Shown here: piece by piece, positions 23,160-33,952 of the stretch
How positions within the stretch are numbered: position 1 is the first letter of the stretch
Layout: every line of letters begins with the position of its first letter
Assembly: GCA_900618425.1 (NCBI GenBank)
Contig: UZAN01039560.1
Coordinates: forward strand, 95,204 to 142,203
Direction of reading: 5' to 3'
Origin: Echinostoma caproni
Lineage: Eukaryota; Platyhelminthes; Trematoda; Plagiorchiida; Echinostomatidae
Length of the DNA stretch: 47,000 bases
The notes under the pieces: generated by a model
Seen by the model: only the letters and a program-made list of their open reading frames with translations
What the model was told of the DNA's origin: nothing
The model's database searches: none
Program-made: the position numbers and the translations under genes

Positions 23160-24520
23160 ACCGAGCAAGCTAGGATATCAAAGAGTTTCCGTAGGCGGAT
23201 ATCCGAGAAGGGTTAAGTTTGTATTTGTAACGGAATGAGGGGTAGCATTTGCATGCACACAAGTCGAAGTGCAAAGACTGAGCGCAATCAGATAGAATAT
23301 TGTCAGTAAACCTCAAGCACGCATCAATATGAGCATCACAGAAATTGTCAATCAAAACGGATAGCCGAACTTGGGAAGCACGGTTGATCAACGAGGGGAT
23401 ACGCTTAAGCAGATTGGTACTGGTTTTGAGCAAACCAGGGAAAATCACAGGGAAGCAATAAAGGGGTATAAGGAGAAAACGATGTTGACCAATAGCTTCC
23501 GTCACCCATAAATCAGAACAGCAGTGACGTAATCTTCCTTTTCAAAAGGAGAGAACTTTCAGCTTTCGAGAAACAGTTTATGTATGTAAAGACCAGTGAG
23601 GGTTACTTTCAAGTGTGACACCTAAGTACTTCACATGGCTGACTCTACTCATCAGCTTTCCCTGAATCTGTACATTGTCAGAGACAGATGAGGAACGGTT
23701 GGAAGTAAAAATACATTCAAGGCATTTTTCGGAGTAAAATTAAAACGGGGTAAATTGAAACACATAACGAAGAGGGATAAGTTTCAGTTATATGCCGCCA
23801 ACTGAGTGGTTAGATATGGAAACATAAGTGGTGATATCAGCATACTTAAAATGTCGTACAGAGTGAGTAATTGGTCACCGATATAAATTGCAAAAATATA
23901 GGNGGGAGATATGACAACATCTGGAAGTATACCCGAACTATTGAGTACCACCGTTAACTGTCTTCTTCCTAATTTAACATACTGATATAGTGGCAAAACA
24001 TACTCACCAAGCCACTGAGAAAGAGAAGAGAGCCAATCAAACTATTGCACATTGCCAAGTAAAGAACGGGGAACCGAGTCAGAAACGGAAGAATGATCAA
24101 GAAGTACATAGTATACGTACTTAGCTTTCACGTTTGGGGACCTGCAGATGAAACGAGCTAGAGACGAAACGGTATCCAGCGTAGATAGGTTATGTTGGAA
24201 TGGAAACTGATGAGTGTTTTCGGCGGGATGTGTGAGAGCTAACTGAATGTGAAGTAGAACTGATCGCTTCATCAATTTCGAACTAGTGGAAGTGAGAGCA
24301 ATTGGCCTGAAACGTTTCATAATCGGGGCCTGTGTCGTTTCCTTTTGGGTGGGTGGACTTCTCACCGGGCGCCAGTACTGTGCAAAATGCGAGACAGCAC
24401 CGTGTTTAAGAAGTGTAGGACTCGAGTTGTCTGGACCAGGTAGGGTCGATACCTTAAGAGAATGCATGTGTTCAAACATTTCACCAGAGGTGATGGGTTC
24501 AAACAAAAATGGGATATCTG
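23160..24520 (-). pseudogene. Reverse transcriptase of the - strand LINE, catalytic motif damaged
   Basis: Landmarks in order: LPGPDNSSPTLLKHGA, KRFRPIALTSTSSKLMKRS, STLDTVSSLARFICRS, LLDHSSVSDSVPRSLL (motif A, first Asp kept), then after frameshifts FAIYIGDQ and FKYADITTYVSI, where the family has YADD. The second Asp of motif C is replaced by Ile, so the enzyme could not have worked even without the frameshifts. After that come VQIQGKLMSRVSHVKYLGVT and PLYCFPVIFPGLL, typical of the palm-to-thumb region, and a C-terminal stretch ending near 23160. Confidence 0.85.
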
Positions 24521-25029
24521 AAGAACTTCAGTCAATATAACTTGGGCGTGTCTAAGATAAAGAATAAATAAATGTAGCATTCAGTTTTTCCTTTTCAAGA
24601 GGAGAATTGGAAATAATTTTCTTCTAAATGCAGAATATTTTGAGTCTACACCACATGCATTTAAAGTAACTCGCCTCAAATACTGACTTGCATAGACGGA
24701 ATCTAAGAGTTTTATTTAGCTCTTGATAAAGAAAGATACTTGTTGGCCGTCCTAGCATATGTAAATGCACGTTACTTTTCACGACGAGGATGATTAGCAA
24801 ACGATATTGATATTCTTCCATGTTGAAAGAACAAGCCCGTCTCAAAAACACCGTTAAATAAGTTTGTTAGAAACATCATATTAGACAACTGAGTTGTGTC
24901 CAGGTAAAAATGTTTATTAACTATTTTCTGAGACTGTCTTACCAGAACAAGATTGTCTGGGTAATGGTCTCACTGATGGAACATGGAGCGCTTATGTCAA
25001 GTAAAAGGGAAATTTCCTGGTTTTAAGTT

Positions 25030-25560
25030 TAAGGTTTGACCAGGATCAGGTTATGATCACTGGTGCCTAAGTAGGTAGAGAATGTTTCCGGGTGATTAGC
25101 AATTACATGCTCTAGAAGAGAAAATCATCTGGTAAGATCCATGATAAGGTTACTGAAGTTTAGGCAGGTGCTGGAGGGCGTAGATAAAGTCACCAACTAT
25201 TAGATGCAAGCTGTCAACAGACGAGGCAATAACCGGGAGGGAACAATCATAAAGTGTCAATATCTAATAACCTACAATAAAATACAATGTATAACTTGGT
25301 GGTGGTGGTGAAAAGAGAGCGGAAAATGATAATAAAGCAATTGATGCCATTTTTAATACTTGAAAAATATTTCGAATTTGCTATACCACTTGGAGTTGAT
25401 GTGGGTAATCACAACACCTCTACACCTCTTCCCACACTTTTTTCTATCCAGAAGCAGGCGAAATTATCCGGTTGAACCACAGGATCATATATGTCATCTT
25501 TGAGCCATAAATCCTTGAGACAAGAGACACATGAGGTACTAAACTTCTTTTGCTAGAGCA
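25030..25560 (-). pseudogene. Endonuclease domain of the - strand LINE
   Basis: KDDIYDPVVQPDNFACF matches the segment that follows the ETWL motif in LINE endonucleases. Downstream are a worn GDF motif (IVGDFIYALQ) and SDHNLIL. Several frameshifts and stops; the N-terminal part towards 25730 is only weakly readable. Confidence 0.65.
25296..25310. repeat. Short (GGT)n run
   Basis: Four to five GGT units. Confidence 0.7.
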
Positions 25561-26000
25561 GGTAGGATAAACTCAAAGCTCCCCAAAAGAAGAACGACAA
25601 TATTACTCACAACTGTGGCTACTGGGAGTTGTACAACCAAGAGAGGTTTGCCAACCGGCACAAATGCGTTTTCCGAGTTTGGAGTACTTGTGCGGTTGAC
25701 TAAAACCTGGCACTCAAAACAACGTAGCATAGCTTTTCATCACCTTTAATTTTTATCATGAATTCGTTTGTGTATATGGATAAAGCATGCATATTGAGCA
25801 ATGTGGTCAATAAATTCAAAAATGCAATGGTGGTGACAAATTGTAGAGCTAACGTTCAAAGAATGTTTAACAGCAATCGTGTAGGGATCATTTTCAAATT
25901 ATTTGGCACGATCGAGACATCGGAGAGAAAAGTGGAAGTGATTTTATTAAACACATTAAATTTTGATGGGTTGACAAGTTTCGTGGCATTGGTCGCTATA

Positions 26001-26022
26001 CATATATATATATATATATATA
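26001..26022. repeat. (TA)n microsatellite
   Basis: Eleven TA units between the two opposing LINE copies. Confidence 0.9.
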
Positions 26023-26139
26023 ACTTGAATTTGTATAACTTGAAATATAATAAATGCTTAACTGCATATTTTAATCCAAGATCTTCCCTTTTTTCCTCAA
26101 ACAATTTTAATTAAGTTAGGCATAGCCCTTTCCTGTAGA

Positions 26140-28270
26140 TAATCATATCGTTTATCACTATTCGATTCACTTATACCTATTATTGTCTAGCTGTAAGCCT
26201 ACACATCACTACTGGGGACTTCAGCCATACGAACACAGTTCCTGTTAGACTATTAAGCACGTCACCCCCACACGGTGGAACTCTGTACTGGACAGAGTAA
26301 TCCCGAGTGACACAAATTCATTTATCTTAAAGCACCAATTTCCAGCAGTGACCACTGTGTACACTTATTTAGACCTTAAGTTTATTCTCAGTGTGGCCCA
26401 AAATCAGTCTCCAAATCGAACCAGATCAAATTTAGCCCACACAAATTATCACCTATCATGAATATTTTTAACGGCTAGTTTGTGCTCAGCGCAAGGATAG
26501 CCTCTTCCCTGCTAAAGTCGTTGCTGAATCAAAAGGTTTATATTACTTCAGCTCTCGGGAACTAGCTCCAGTTTATCAAAACCGAAACAAAGTGAATACA
26601 TTTTAGAGTAGCAAGCTTGAGTTAGCCCATTCGATTGTTCAGAGGCACCAGGCACTCTTGACGGACTTAGATGTAGTTTTCACTCCTTGTGTAGCTCAGG
26701 GGTAAGGGTTGGAAGCCCCAACCCAAAGGTTCGCGGTTTGAGTCCTGACAGGGTTTCAAAAAGTACGCACTGCTGACGAATCTCAAACTGAACGAAATAG
26801 CGGTTCAGTGCTCTTTGTCGATTATCACAAACCTTTCCATCGCTGAGTGATTAAGTATTTTTTATTCTGCGATCAACTCCGAAGAACGGAAAACAACAAA
26901 CACTTGTGGAAGGCACCGGGGTATTTGTGGAACGAGGCTTAAAGCGGAAATCCAACCGGAGCATTAGGAATTTTTTCATCTTTCTTCCGTTAATCGTTCT
27001 ATCTACCAGACGCACAGTATTTGTAATACTGGAACGTCCTTGATCCAATGCACTGTCAGATAGTTTACCTCCGGAGCAACTTCTCTAGCTGGGGCAACCA
27101 CTTATAGTGTAAATGGGTCACTCTGCGCTTTCAATATTCCAAACTGTGGAGGCCAGCCACATTCATACTAATCCCAACGGCATCCCAACCTTTTGTTGTT
27201 TCTAAACATCTTCGTCCCATAGCCTGGACATCTTCTGCAGCTTGGGTGACTGCAAGGGTTATTCACGAACATCATTTAATGAACAGTGATTTATTACCTT
27301 TTGCCTACGAGTTTTTCAAATCAATTTTGATGCAGTTTCCACTCTTTGTTTTATGACGAAGTCCTTGACTAGCAGTGTTAAATATTCCACTTTGTTTTTT
27401 CCTGACTATTCACCAGCTTTTGATTCTGTTCCGCGGTCAAGGCTTTTACAAAACCTGGAATCGTCTGAATGCCCTATGCAGGTGTAACTTGGTTATTATA
27501 CTATTTTACTAATGGAATAGAAACGCCGGAGTTGGAAAGGCTTCATCTAGATCCTCCGTCACTAAGTTTAGAATGCTTCCCGGGGCTGTGCTGTTCCATG
27601 CATACTCCTGCACCTCTCCTGAACCTGTTTTATAGAATACTGAGGATCTTTGGTATGCCAAGCCATCTTTTATTTATCCGACTTAAGTTTCTTCAACGAT
27701 GCTATTTTCCAAATCCAGCTTTTAGCATATCATTCTCGTTCAATTTAGATTTTAATGAATCTCTTGAAGGTTTGTATAGTTTTTTACGTTTCTCACGCTT
27801 GACAAATCCACAGCGATAAATAGCAATTCTTTATTTTGGGTGTATTTTGATCAGTAATTTGGTGTCACTATAGACAAGAATCTTCGTTGATCAAACTGAA
27901 TCCGCAATTGTAGTGGTAAACTGTGGTGTCCATCATTTCCAGTTAGGAAACGCAGACGGTTTTACACTCCCCCACCAGCTATTTCTTTTTCGTACAATAA
28001 TGTGTCTCCACATCTGACCTTAGTTGCTCTAATATCATTTTCCCTGGGTTGCCTAAACAATACTTTGATGTCTTACATCGCAGTCTAACTACTGTTGGTC
28101 GCATTCTCTCAATTTCCTAGTTAGCTGCGGAACTTTCAGATCCTCAAATACCTTCACTTATCAATCTTGCGATAAGAGTTATTGCAGACCGTAACCACCC
28201 ATTGCACGCTGTTGCTCCTATCCAGCCACACGCTCTGAAGTCCGACACATTATATCTCGTTCAAATGTGT
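26140..28270 (+). mobile_element. LINE remnant interrupted by a SINE-like segment
   Basis: Left part: GDFSHTNTVPV and, about 150 bases on, ISSSDHCVHLFRP, matching the GDFN and SDH endonuclease motifs. Right part from about 27050: SDSLPPEQLL, FQTVEASHIHTNPNGIPT, SKHLRPIAWTSSAAW, TKSLTSSVKYS, PDYSPAFDSVPRS (motif A, Asp kept), FGVTIDKNLR, and a tail ending near ADRNHPLHAV. The order is that of a complete LINE ORF but with many frameshifts, stops and apparent deletions; the YADD motif is not readable. Same family type as the copy at 23100-25730, opposite orientation. A tRNA-like SINE head sits between endonuclease and polymerase. Confidence 0.8.
26685..26860 (+). mobile_element. tRNA-derived SINE-like segment inside the LINE remnant
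   Basis: Has an A-box-like TAGCTCAGGGGTA (26692-26704) and a B-box-like GGTTTGAGTCC (26735-26745) at tRNA spacing, with a strong anticodon-arm-like hairpin between them (GGTTGG and CCAACC). The acceptor and T-stem pair poorly and the anticodon loop lacks the usual T33, so this is not a working tRNA gene. The sequence after the B box (GACAGGG, then CACTGCTGAC) is shared in order with 32915-32952, which argues for a dispersed SINE family. The 3' limit is a guess. Confidence 0.55.
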
Positions 28271-28904
28271 ATCGAAATTCGCCTGTGCCCTATATTTGAG
28301 GAGCGCTCACAAAAAAAGAGATGGTAGCAATTAAACCACGCTCTAACCTTGAAATATGAGTTCGTTTTTCCTATGATTTTTGTGATTATTTTCCATGAAA
28401 GGTGTTCATTATGACGCTTGGATATGTAAGCTTTAAAACCAGAATTTACGCTTTGTGCTCCCCAAAAACCACTGATTTGAAGCCAATCACACGAATTTCT
28501 GTTCACAAATCTCAAACCCTTGCATATTTTTAGACGCATACGGGATGACGGGTTGCGTTGGTACTGATTGAACTTGTGTACACTTCCTCATGCATACAGT
28601 CACTGCCTGACAGGTATGGCCTTGATATTTTCACTCTGTTTGACTGAATTCAGCATTTTTGAGATTAAAACAATCTGCGGTTATGTTATGCCATCGCTTT
28701 TCCGACTTTGCTATAACTGTTCTAGTTTGCTGCCCTCCTTAGTGCACGGAACAGGCGAATTTCTGTATCTGTTCATTGTTTTTCTGTCATCACCGAGTAA
28801 CCATTTTGCACTGTTGTTTAACCTTGGTGCATCAACTCCCCAGCACAGTCATTTATGAACTGTTTTTCATGTCACTATTGGGCCCATTCTGCACGGATCC
28901 ACAG
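28271..28904. other. No secure feature
   Basis: Follows the LINE end. A + frame at 28568-28858 is open but has no motif; it may be part of the intron before the candidate exon at 28905. Confidence 0.4.
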
Positions 28905-29093
28905 CTGGATACATTAATTTTCAGCGAGCGCGTATTCGATACAATTCTGTCATTGACCGAATCCAGAGGCATTAAATCGTCTACCACCAAAGGCACCTTC
29001 TTTAAAACAGTGTCTTCAAAAGCGCATGGAAAGAAATGTGTATTTTTTGTTAACCTTTTTCGTTCAAACTACATTTTCTATTGTTCGAAGTAA
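28905..29093 (+). CDS. Candidate terminal exon, unknown product
   Basis: GGATCCACAG precedes 28905 and the frame stays open for 62 codons to TAA, starting in phase 0. Segments: LDTLIFSERVFDTILSLTES, then a Lys/Ser/Thr-rich middle (SSTTKGTFFKTVSSKAHGKK). No family recognised, and no upstream exon was found. Confidence 0.3.
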   Translation: MDTLIFSERVFDTILSLTESRGIKSSTTKGTFFKTVSSKAHGKKCVFFVNLFRSNYIFYCSK

Positions 29094-29390
29094 ATAACAT
29101 GTATGCTCCTCAATTAATAACAATAACCAATACCTGTTCTGATCGAACTTTCACATGAATCTTTGTACACAACTGAACAGCTAATAAGAAACAGTTGAAT
29201 CCAACCCGTTCTGTGGTGTTGCTTGTTCTTGCTGTCATGAATTCCTAAAGAGATATCAATGCGATAACTCGTTTGGAAAAACCTCTATCTTTTCAAGAAA
29301 TTCTGATGTCTCTTTTTTAAAACGAATTCGGTAAAAACATGTCTGGGATAATAATTGCATGGTGGATAGAATGAACACAAAAATTTATAC

Positions 29391-29522
29391 CTGGAATTTG
29401 CTGTGGTGATGTGTGAAGTTTTGTTGTAATTTTGCCTCCGTTCTCGATGTATCTGACTGAAATAAGCATAAGACTACTTCTTTCTGATGAAATACATTTA
29501 GTTGGATGGTACCTATTTGTCA
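29391..29522 (-). CDS. Candidate internal exon, unknown product
   Basis: On the - strand TTTTTAAAAATTGCGGATCAG precedes 29522 and CAG/GTATAA ends it at 29391. The frame holds 43 codons with two lead bases and one trailing base (TNRYHPTKCISSERSS, YIENGGKITTKLHTS). No partner exon identified; weak polypyrimidine tract. Confidence 0.25.
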
Positions 29523-30249
29523 CTGATCCGCAATTTTTAAAAATGGTTACATTAGGATGCAAGCAAACGGTCAAACATTATCATTACTGAAGGTAAGCAA
29601 TCGAATATATGATAAAGGAAGCAAGATTTTAAGTGCAGCTGTAATCTAGTCTATCTCTAATCGATTATTTTCAACCAAGTATGTTACAGGGGAGTTTTGT
29701 CCAAGGTCATTTCAGCTGCAGGATGTTGAAATATTGAGTGGGTGGAGGATGCAGACCTGCAATAGAATGTTTATAGTGTAATGCGTGTATGTCCTATTTG
29801 AGAATCTCGAAAACCGGATGAAACAAGAATCAATACGTCGAATAACAAGCGACCAATGTTTCCTAAACCGCGCCATAGAGCTTTGAAGTTCTGTTTCAGA
29901 AGGACAGAAAAAATAGACCGATATGTGATGAACACACTAGCAGATAAACTTGGAAATAACTTTCGAGGAAAGTACGTAGCAAAAAAGACTTGTTTTGAGT
30001 GACTCGCTCCATGTAGATAATAAATATCACGGTTTGTATAAACACACCAAAAATGAGAACATTTTCCATCAGAGAAACAAAATAAACAGGAAGATTAAAT
30101 ATTTTTTGCCGCTTGTGACACGGTAGTTGGATGTAAAGCAACTCGTGATTAGCAAGGGAAATTAGGATGGATAGAGGGTCATGAACTGATCTTTTTTCAC
30201 ACGCAACTTTTATACATACTGAGGGACTGATACGATGAAAACGAAGATA
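29523..30249. other. No secure feature
   Basis: A long - strand frame (30291-29896) with one hydrophobic run (NVLIFGVFIQTVIFIIYM) begins inside the tail of the SINE at 30250-30428, so it is probably accidental. Confidence 0.4.
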
Positions 30250-30428
30250 GATTTCTTTTATTTCCTTTTTATTTAATACGCAAAGATGCATTTTTCAGGA
30301 AGAGGGAAGCGGCCAATCAAAGCTTTCCATTCAACACAATGGAGAAAGTTAGGCGGTGATGATGGGATTCAAACGTACATTCCCGAGGTGATAATTCGGT
30401 GACGTTACCACCGGTCCAACACCGCCCG
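30250..30428 (-). mobile_element. tRNA-derived SINE, copy 1
   Basis: On the - strand the head has an A-box-like TTGGACCGGTGG and a B-box-like CGTTTGAATCCC at tRNA spacing, preceded by CGGGCGGTG. The body contains TTGATTGGCCGCTTCC and the tail reads ATTAAATAAAAAGGAAAT. Head, body and tail match copies at 38484-38650 and 40041-40220 with appreciable divergence. Transcription of such SINEs is by RNA polymerase III from the internal boxes (family knowledge). Confidence 0.75.
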
Positions 30429-31004
30429 AAAAAATGAATACCTAACGCGATTTTTAAGCAGCATATTGAAAAGCCAGATAAGCGTTAGGAAACCGGCTTA
30501 CATAAGGCTATCATTCACAGGCAACACTATAAAACTGAGATAGTTAGTCAAATGTTGACAATTGCAACTAGTTAAATATTCCGCGCTGCCAAACACTGAA
30601 GACCCAGATACGACCATGAGGTTGCAGTTCAAACATTAAGCTCCCAGTTCTGCCTTCTAACTCTGTCCCTGTTATTTCATTTTTTCTGTAGAAGAACGAC
30701 CATAGGTTGCACGAGTAGATACTTGACTCAACCAGTTCCTGAGCGTGATCCGGCTTAGTTGCGCATTGAATACACGAACTCAGTCCATAGCGCAGTTTGT
30801 TTACTTTTGATCGAGTCAGGTATCTAAGTCGAGTTAAACAGCAATAACATAAGTGATTTACACATCGGGTCCCGCTCACGATGGAAATTCACATTCACAA
30901 GTCCCTCCTGCATGTACAAACATCATTTGTAAAATCATTGTATACCTCACGGCCCTCAACCCACCCCAATCCCACTAGTTCGTCCCACTTTGGGCATCAT
31001 CTCG
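30429..31004. other. No secure feature; one 103-codon - strand frame
   Basis: The frame at 30879-30568 (- strand) is open without motif or clear splice sites. Its sequence is less AT-rich than its surroundings and could be part of an unrecognised repeat. Confidence 0.35.
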
Positions 31005-31130
31005 ATGGGAAACTGTACCGAAAATAACAGACAATATTTATTTTTCCTTGTATTTTTATTCTTAATTATCGTTCCTTTTATAAATCGAGATGTATCAGCT
31101 AGAGAAGAAGAATCATCGAAGGCTAATCGT
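31005..31130 (+). CDS. Candidate first coding exon with signal peptide
   Basis: ATG at 31005 starts 42 codons that end at a GTAAGC donor (31131), phase 0. The product has a classic signal-peptide layout: short polar start (GNCTENNRQ), hydrophobic core (YLFFLVFLFLIIVPF), a plausible cleavage site at VSA, then a charged mature start (REEESSKANR). Upstream in-frame sequence is also open for a few codons. Secreted small-exon genes are common in trematodes, but no downstream exon was found, so this stays a candidate. Confidence 0.33.
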
Positions 31131-32723
31131 GTAAGCTACATTGTACTTTATTCAAAATGTGTACTGACGATCTAACGAGACGATTAGAAACATTTATGTG
31201 TGGAGTTGGGATTTACCCAAACGTATGTCTGAGAGACCAGAAAGAGTAATCTACAAACACCGATGAATGTGAATTTCATTTTAGGCGGCATTTATATAAG
31301 CTTAGGTAAAATTGAGCAAGATTAAAGCTATGTGCGACAAATAAACGTCACCAGAAAACTTCAAGAATGGCATGACGTTTGTGAGTTTAGTGGTTAGTGC
31401 TCTGATAACGAGTGGATGACTATGTTTGGATGAGTGTGTATATTTTGACAAAGTAATCCACATGAGTATCCTACGTCGGGAGACAAACTGGAATGTTTTT
31501 CTCAGTAAAAGACAAATATAATCTGGTTGAGCTCCGCACTGAAAGAGCGGAAATTTAACACGCCAGTTTGTCACTGTGGATGACAAGCTAAACTGACGTT
31601 TCTGAATTATGTTTAGATGTTTCCAAACTTTTAGCAATTCGTTAAGATATATAAAGAATTATTATAAAAGTTACAACTAATTAGCATGGCAAGCTTCTAG
31701 ATTGAATCGAATTCATCTAATGGCGCACAATGGAGAGATAAATTTGTAATCTGTTTATTTATCAATCAACCTTGAAATCCTTTAAATAAGTATTCGTACA
31801 TTATTCTAGCAGCTTATTCCTGTCAAAGTACTACTGTTTTCGGCAATACAGTGAAATTTACTATGCTTGGGAGTATACAACATCGACCACTTTGCTAATA
31901 TTTGTGATTGATCGAACAACAACTAGCGAGACATTTTCATACGTTATTTATCAAATAAACACGATATGGCAGTTGGGTGGATACAAGTCCTAACAACATC
32001 TCTTGCGATACACAAAACAACTATTACGGGAAGCCTGTAGACAAGTTACAATAGAATAACGAAGGTGCTTGTCACGAGTTCCTCTCCACATTATTAATTA
32101 AGTAATTAATAAATTAATTTAATAACAAAAACAAAAATGCTTTCCTTTTGTTTCTTTTGAGAGTGAAACTCTCCTAACCAATTCAGTTGTTTTTAAGAGC
32201 AAAATCAAAACTAGTCATCGTTTTTTAGACAAAACATCTGATACTTTTATGAAAACCTACAAAAAAGAGTAAGTGTAGCAATAAATAATTACTAAGAATT
32301 TTACAACTCTGCTCAGTGCTTCAATCCAGATAAAATGAATTCATATTGCTGGCAAGTAACATTTTCGTTGTCAGCAGAGTGAGCAAATCAACTGACGAAG
32401 GAAAATCGCTTGTAATTGTCCACTCGTTCACTCATTTCACATTCTGGTACACTCCTCGTGATTGACAGTGAGAACCATATTGATTTCGTTTGGACCACGG
32501 AGCTCAGTGTAAACTTTCAGACGTTTTCAGTTTGACTGACAAGTTGTCTGATAAAGCTAAAGATGACACTAAACATCGTTTACTTCACATCTCGGTGGGA
32601 TGATATAAGTGAAAAATCGATTTGGAAATATTCTTATCTGTTTACGGTTTAGACGTTTGACTTGGACCCGAAAACCGTTGATAATTTATATGTAAGACAA
32701 TATCGCAGTTTCTTTTCAATCAG
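31131..32723. other. No secure feature
   Basis: AT-rich. A 111-codon - strand frame (31637-31302) has no motif. The last bases (GTTTCTTTTCAATCAG) form the acceptor for the candidate exon at 32724. Confidence 0.45.
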
Positions 32724-32935
32724 GTGCCCAACCACGGAAACCGACCTCATCATCCCAAAGGCATGCATTTTTTGGAATTACAATGAAAAAAAACAAAGCA
32801 AAACCGTTTAGCATAAAAATGTACAATGAAAGTGACCATATCACGGTTAACATAGAAAACTGTACAGTCATTTGTTCTAAAGGAGTCTACCGTCCGAAGA
32901 TTCCGGGTTTGAAATCCGACAGGGAAACAGACAAG
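32724..32935 (+). CDS. Candidate exon that may end inside a SINE
   Basis: A pyrimidine tract ending TTTTCAATCAG precedes 32724, and AAG/GTGAGC ends the exon at 32935. One frame is open over 70 codons (two lead bases, ends on a codon boundary), basic overall (TMKKNKAKPFSIKMYN). The last 80 bases overlap sequence with a tRNA B-box-like GGGTTTGAAATCC, related to the SINE-like segment at 26685, so the donor appears to come from the repeat. This could be an exonised SINE or a coincidence of splice-like strings. Confidence 0.3.
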
Positions 32936-33060
32936 GTGAGCATTGCTGACAAGCCCAGACGGGAAGGGGAAAAACAGCTATCATTTGCACTGTGCCGGCA
33001 ATCGCTCAAGAAGTGAGGCAGCAGTCAAACTGCTTCAGAATATACACATAATTGTGGACA
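32855..33060 (+). mobile_element. SINE-like segment related to that at 26685
   Basis: GGGTTTGAAATCC (32907-32919) is B-box-like. The words GACAGGG, an AAGGTGAGCATTGCTGAC block and a later CACTGTGCC follow in the same order as at 26746-26812. The A-box region is not clearly preserved. The 3' end is lost towards the assembly gap. Confidence 0.45.
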
Positions 33061-33112
33061 GGACACAGGATTACACATTTCCAGACACAAGTGCTTTTTT
33101 CCCATTTAGCTC

Positions 33113-33820
33113 NNNNNNNNNNNNNNNNNNNNNNNNNNNNNNNNNNNNNNNNNNNNNNNNNNNNNNNNNNNNNNNNNNNNNNNNNNNNNNNNNNNNNNNN
33201 NNNNNNNNNNNNNNNNNNNNNNNNNNNNNNNNNNNNNNNNNNNNNNNNNNNNNNNNNNNNNNNNNNNNNNNNNNNNNNNNNNNNNNNNNNNNNNNNNNNN
33301 NNNNNNNNNNNNNNNNNNNNNNNNNNNNNNNNNNNNNNNNNNNNNNNNNNNNNNNNNNNNNNNNNNNNNNNNNNNNNNNNNNNNNNNNNNNNNNNNNNNN
33401 NNNNNNNNNNNNNNNNNNNNNNNNNNNNNNNNNNNNNNNNNNNNNNNNNNNNNNNNNNNNNNNNNNNNNNNNNNNNNNNNNNNNNNNNNNNNNNNNNNNN
33501 NNNNNNNNNNNNNNNNNNNNNNNNNNNNNNNNNNNNNNNNNNNNNNNNNNNNNNNNNNNNNNNNNNNNNNNNNNNNNNNNNNNNNNNNNNNNNNNNNNNN
33601 NNNNNNNNNNNNNNNNNNNNNNNNNNNNNNNNNNNNNNNNNNNNNNNNNNNNNNNNNNNNNNNNNNNNNNNNNNNNNNNNNNNNNNNNNNNNNNNNNNNN
33701 NNNNNNNNNNNNNNNNNNNNNNNNNNNNNNNNNNNNNNNNNNNNNNNNNNNNNNNNNNNNNNNNNNNNNNNNNNNNNNNNNNNNNNNNNNNNNNNNNNNN
33801 NNNNNNNNNNNNNNNNNNNN
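33113..33820. other. Assembly gap (N run)
   Basis: 708 unresolved bases. Open frames that cross it are meaningless. Confidence 1.
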
Positions 33821-33886
33821 TAGTGCTCTACGGCACAGATGATAATCCCACGAGACTGCTAGGTGAAGCAGTTTTGTAATAAACAG

Positions 33887-33952
33887 AATATGGACTATTT
33901 TAATGCGTCACTATTCTGGAGGCACAATGGTGGTTCGGATGAAAGGGTTTGC
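33887..33952 (+). CDS. Weak candidate exon
   Basis: GTAATAAACAG precedes and GTAAGT follows a 22-codon phase-0 frame (NMDYFNASLFWRHNGG). Short enough to be chance. Confidence 0.18.

Larger units (their letters stand above)
23100..25730 (-). mobile_element. LINE remnant with endonuclease and reverse transcriptase
   Basis: Reading right to left, an endonuclease-type region (KDDIYDPVVQPDNFACF near 25500, VGDF near 25175, then GTSDHNLI near 25035) is followed by a polymerase (24506-23780) and a thumb/C-terminal region down to about 23160. All pieces are in the expected order on one strand, so this is one element, although its frame is broken many times. The wording (LTSTSSKLM, SVPRSLL, VKYLGVTLES) differs from the CR1-like copies at either end of the window and is shared with the + strand copy at 26140-28270. 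Clade not assigned. Confidence 0.85.

Noticed and set aside
24286..24540. 84-codon + strand frame
   Set aside because: It is antisense to the reverse transcriptase of the - strand LINE.
26690..26756. A functional tRNA gene
   Set aside because: A and B boxes are recognisable, but the acceptor and T stems pair poorly and the anticodon loop lacks T33; better explained as a SINE head.
29530..29591. + strand exon ending at AAG/GTAAGC
   Set aside because: The open frame begins after a stop without any possible acceptor.
29896..30291. 131-codon - strand frame with a hydrophobic segment
   Set aside because: It begins inside a SINE tail and has no splice sites or motif; most likely accidental.
32943..33879. 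Open frames of 275-299 codons
   Set aside because: They run through 708 unresolved bases and contain almost no real sequence.
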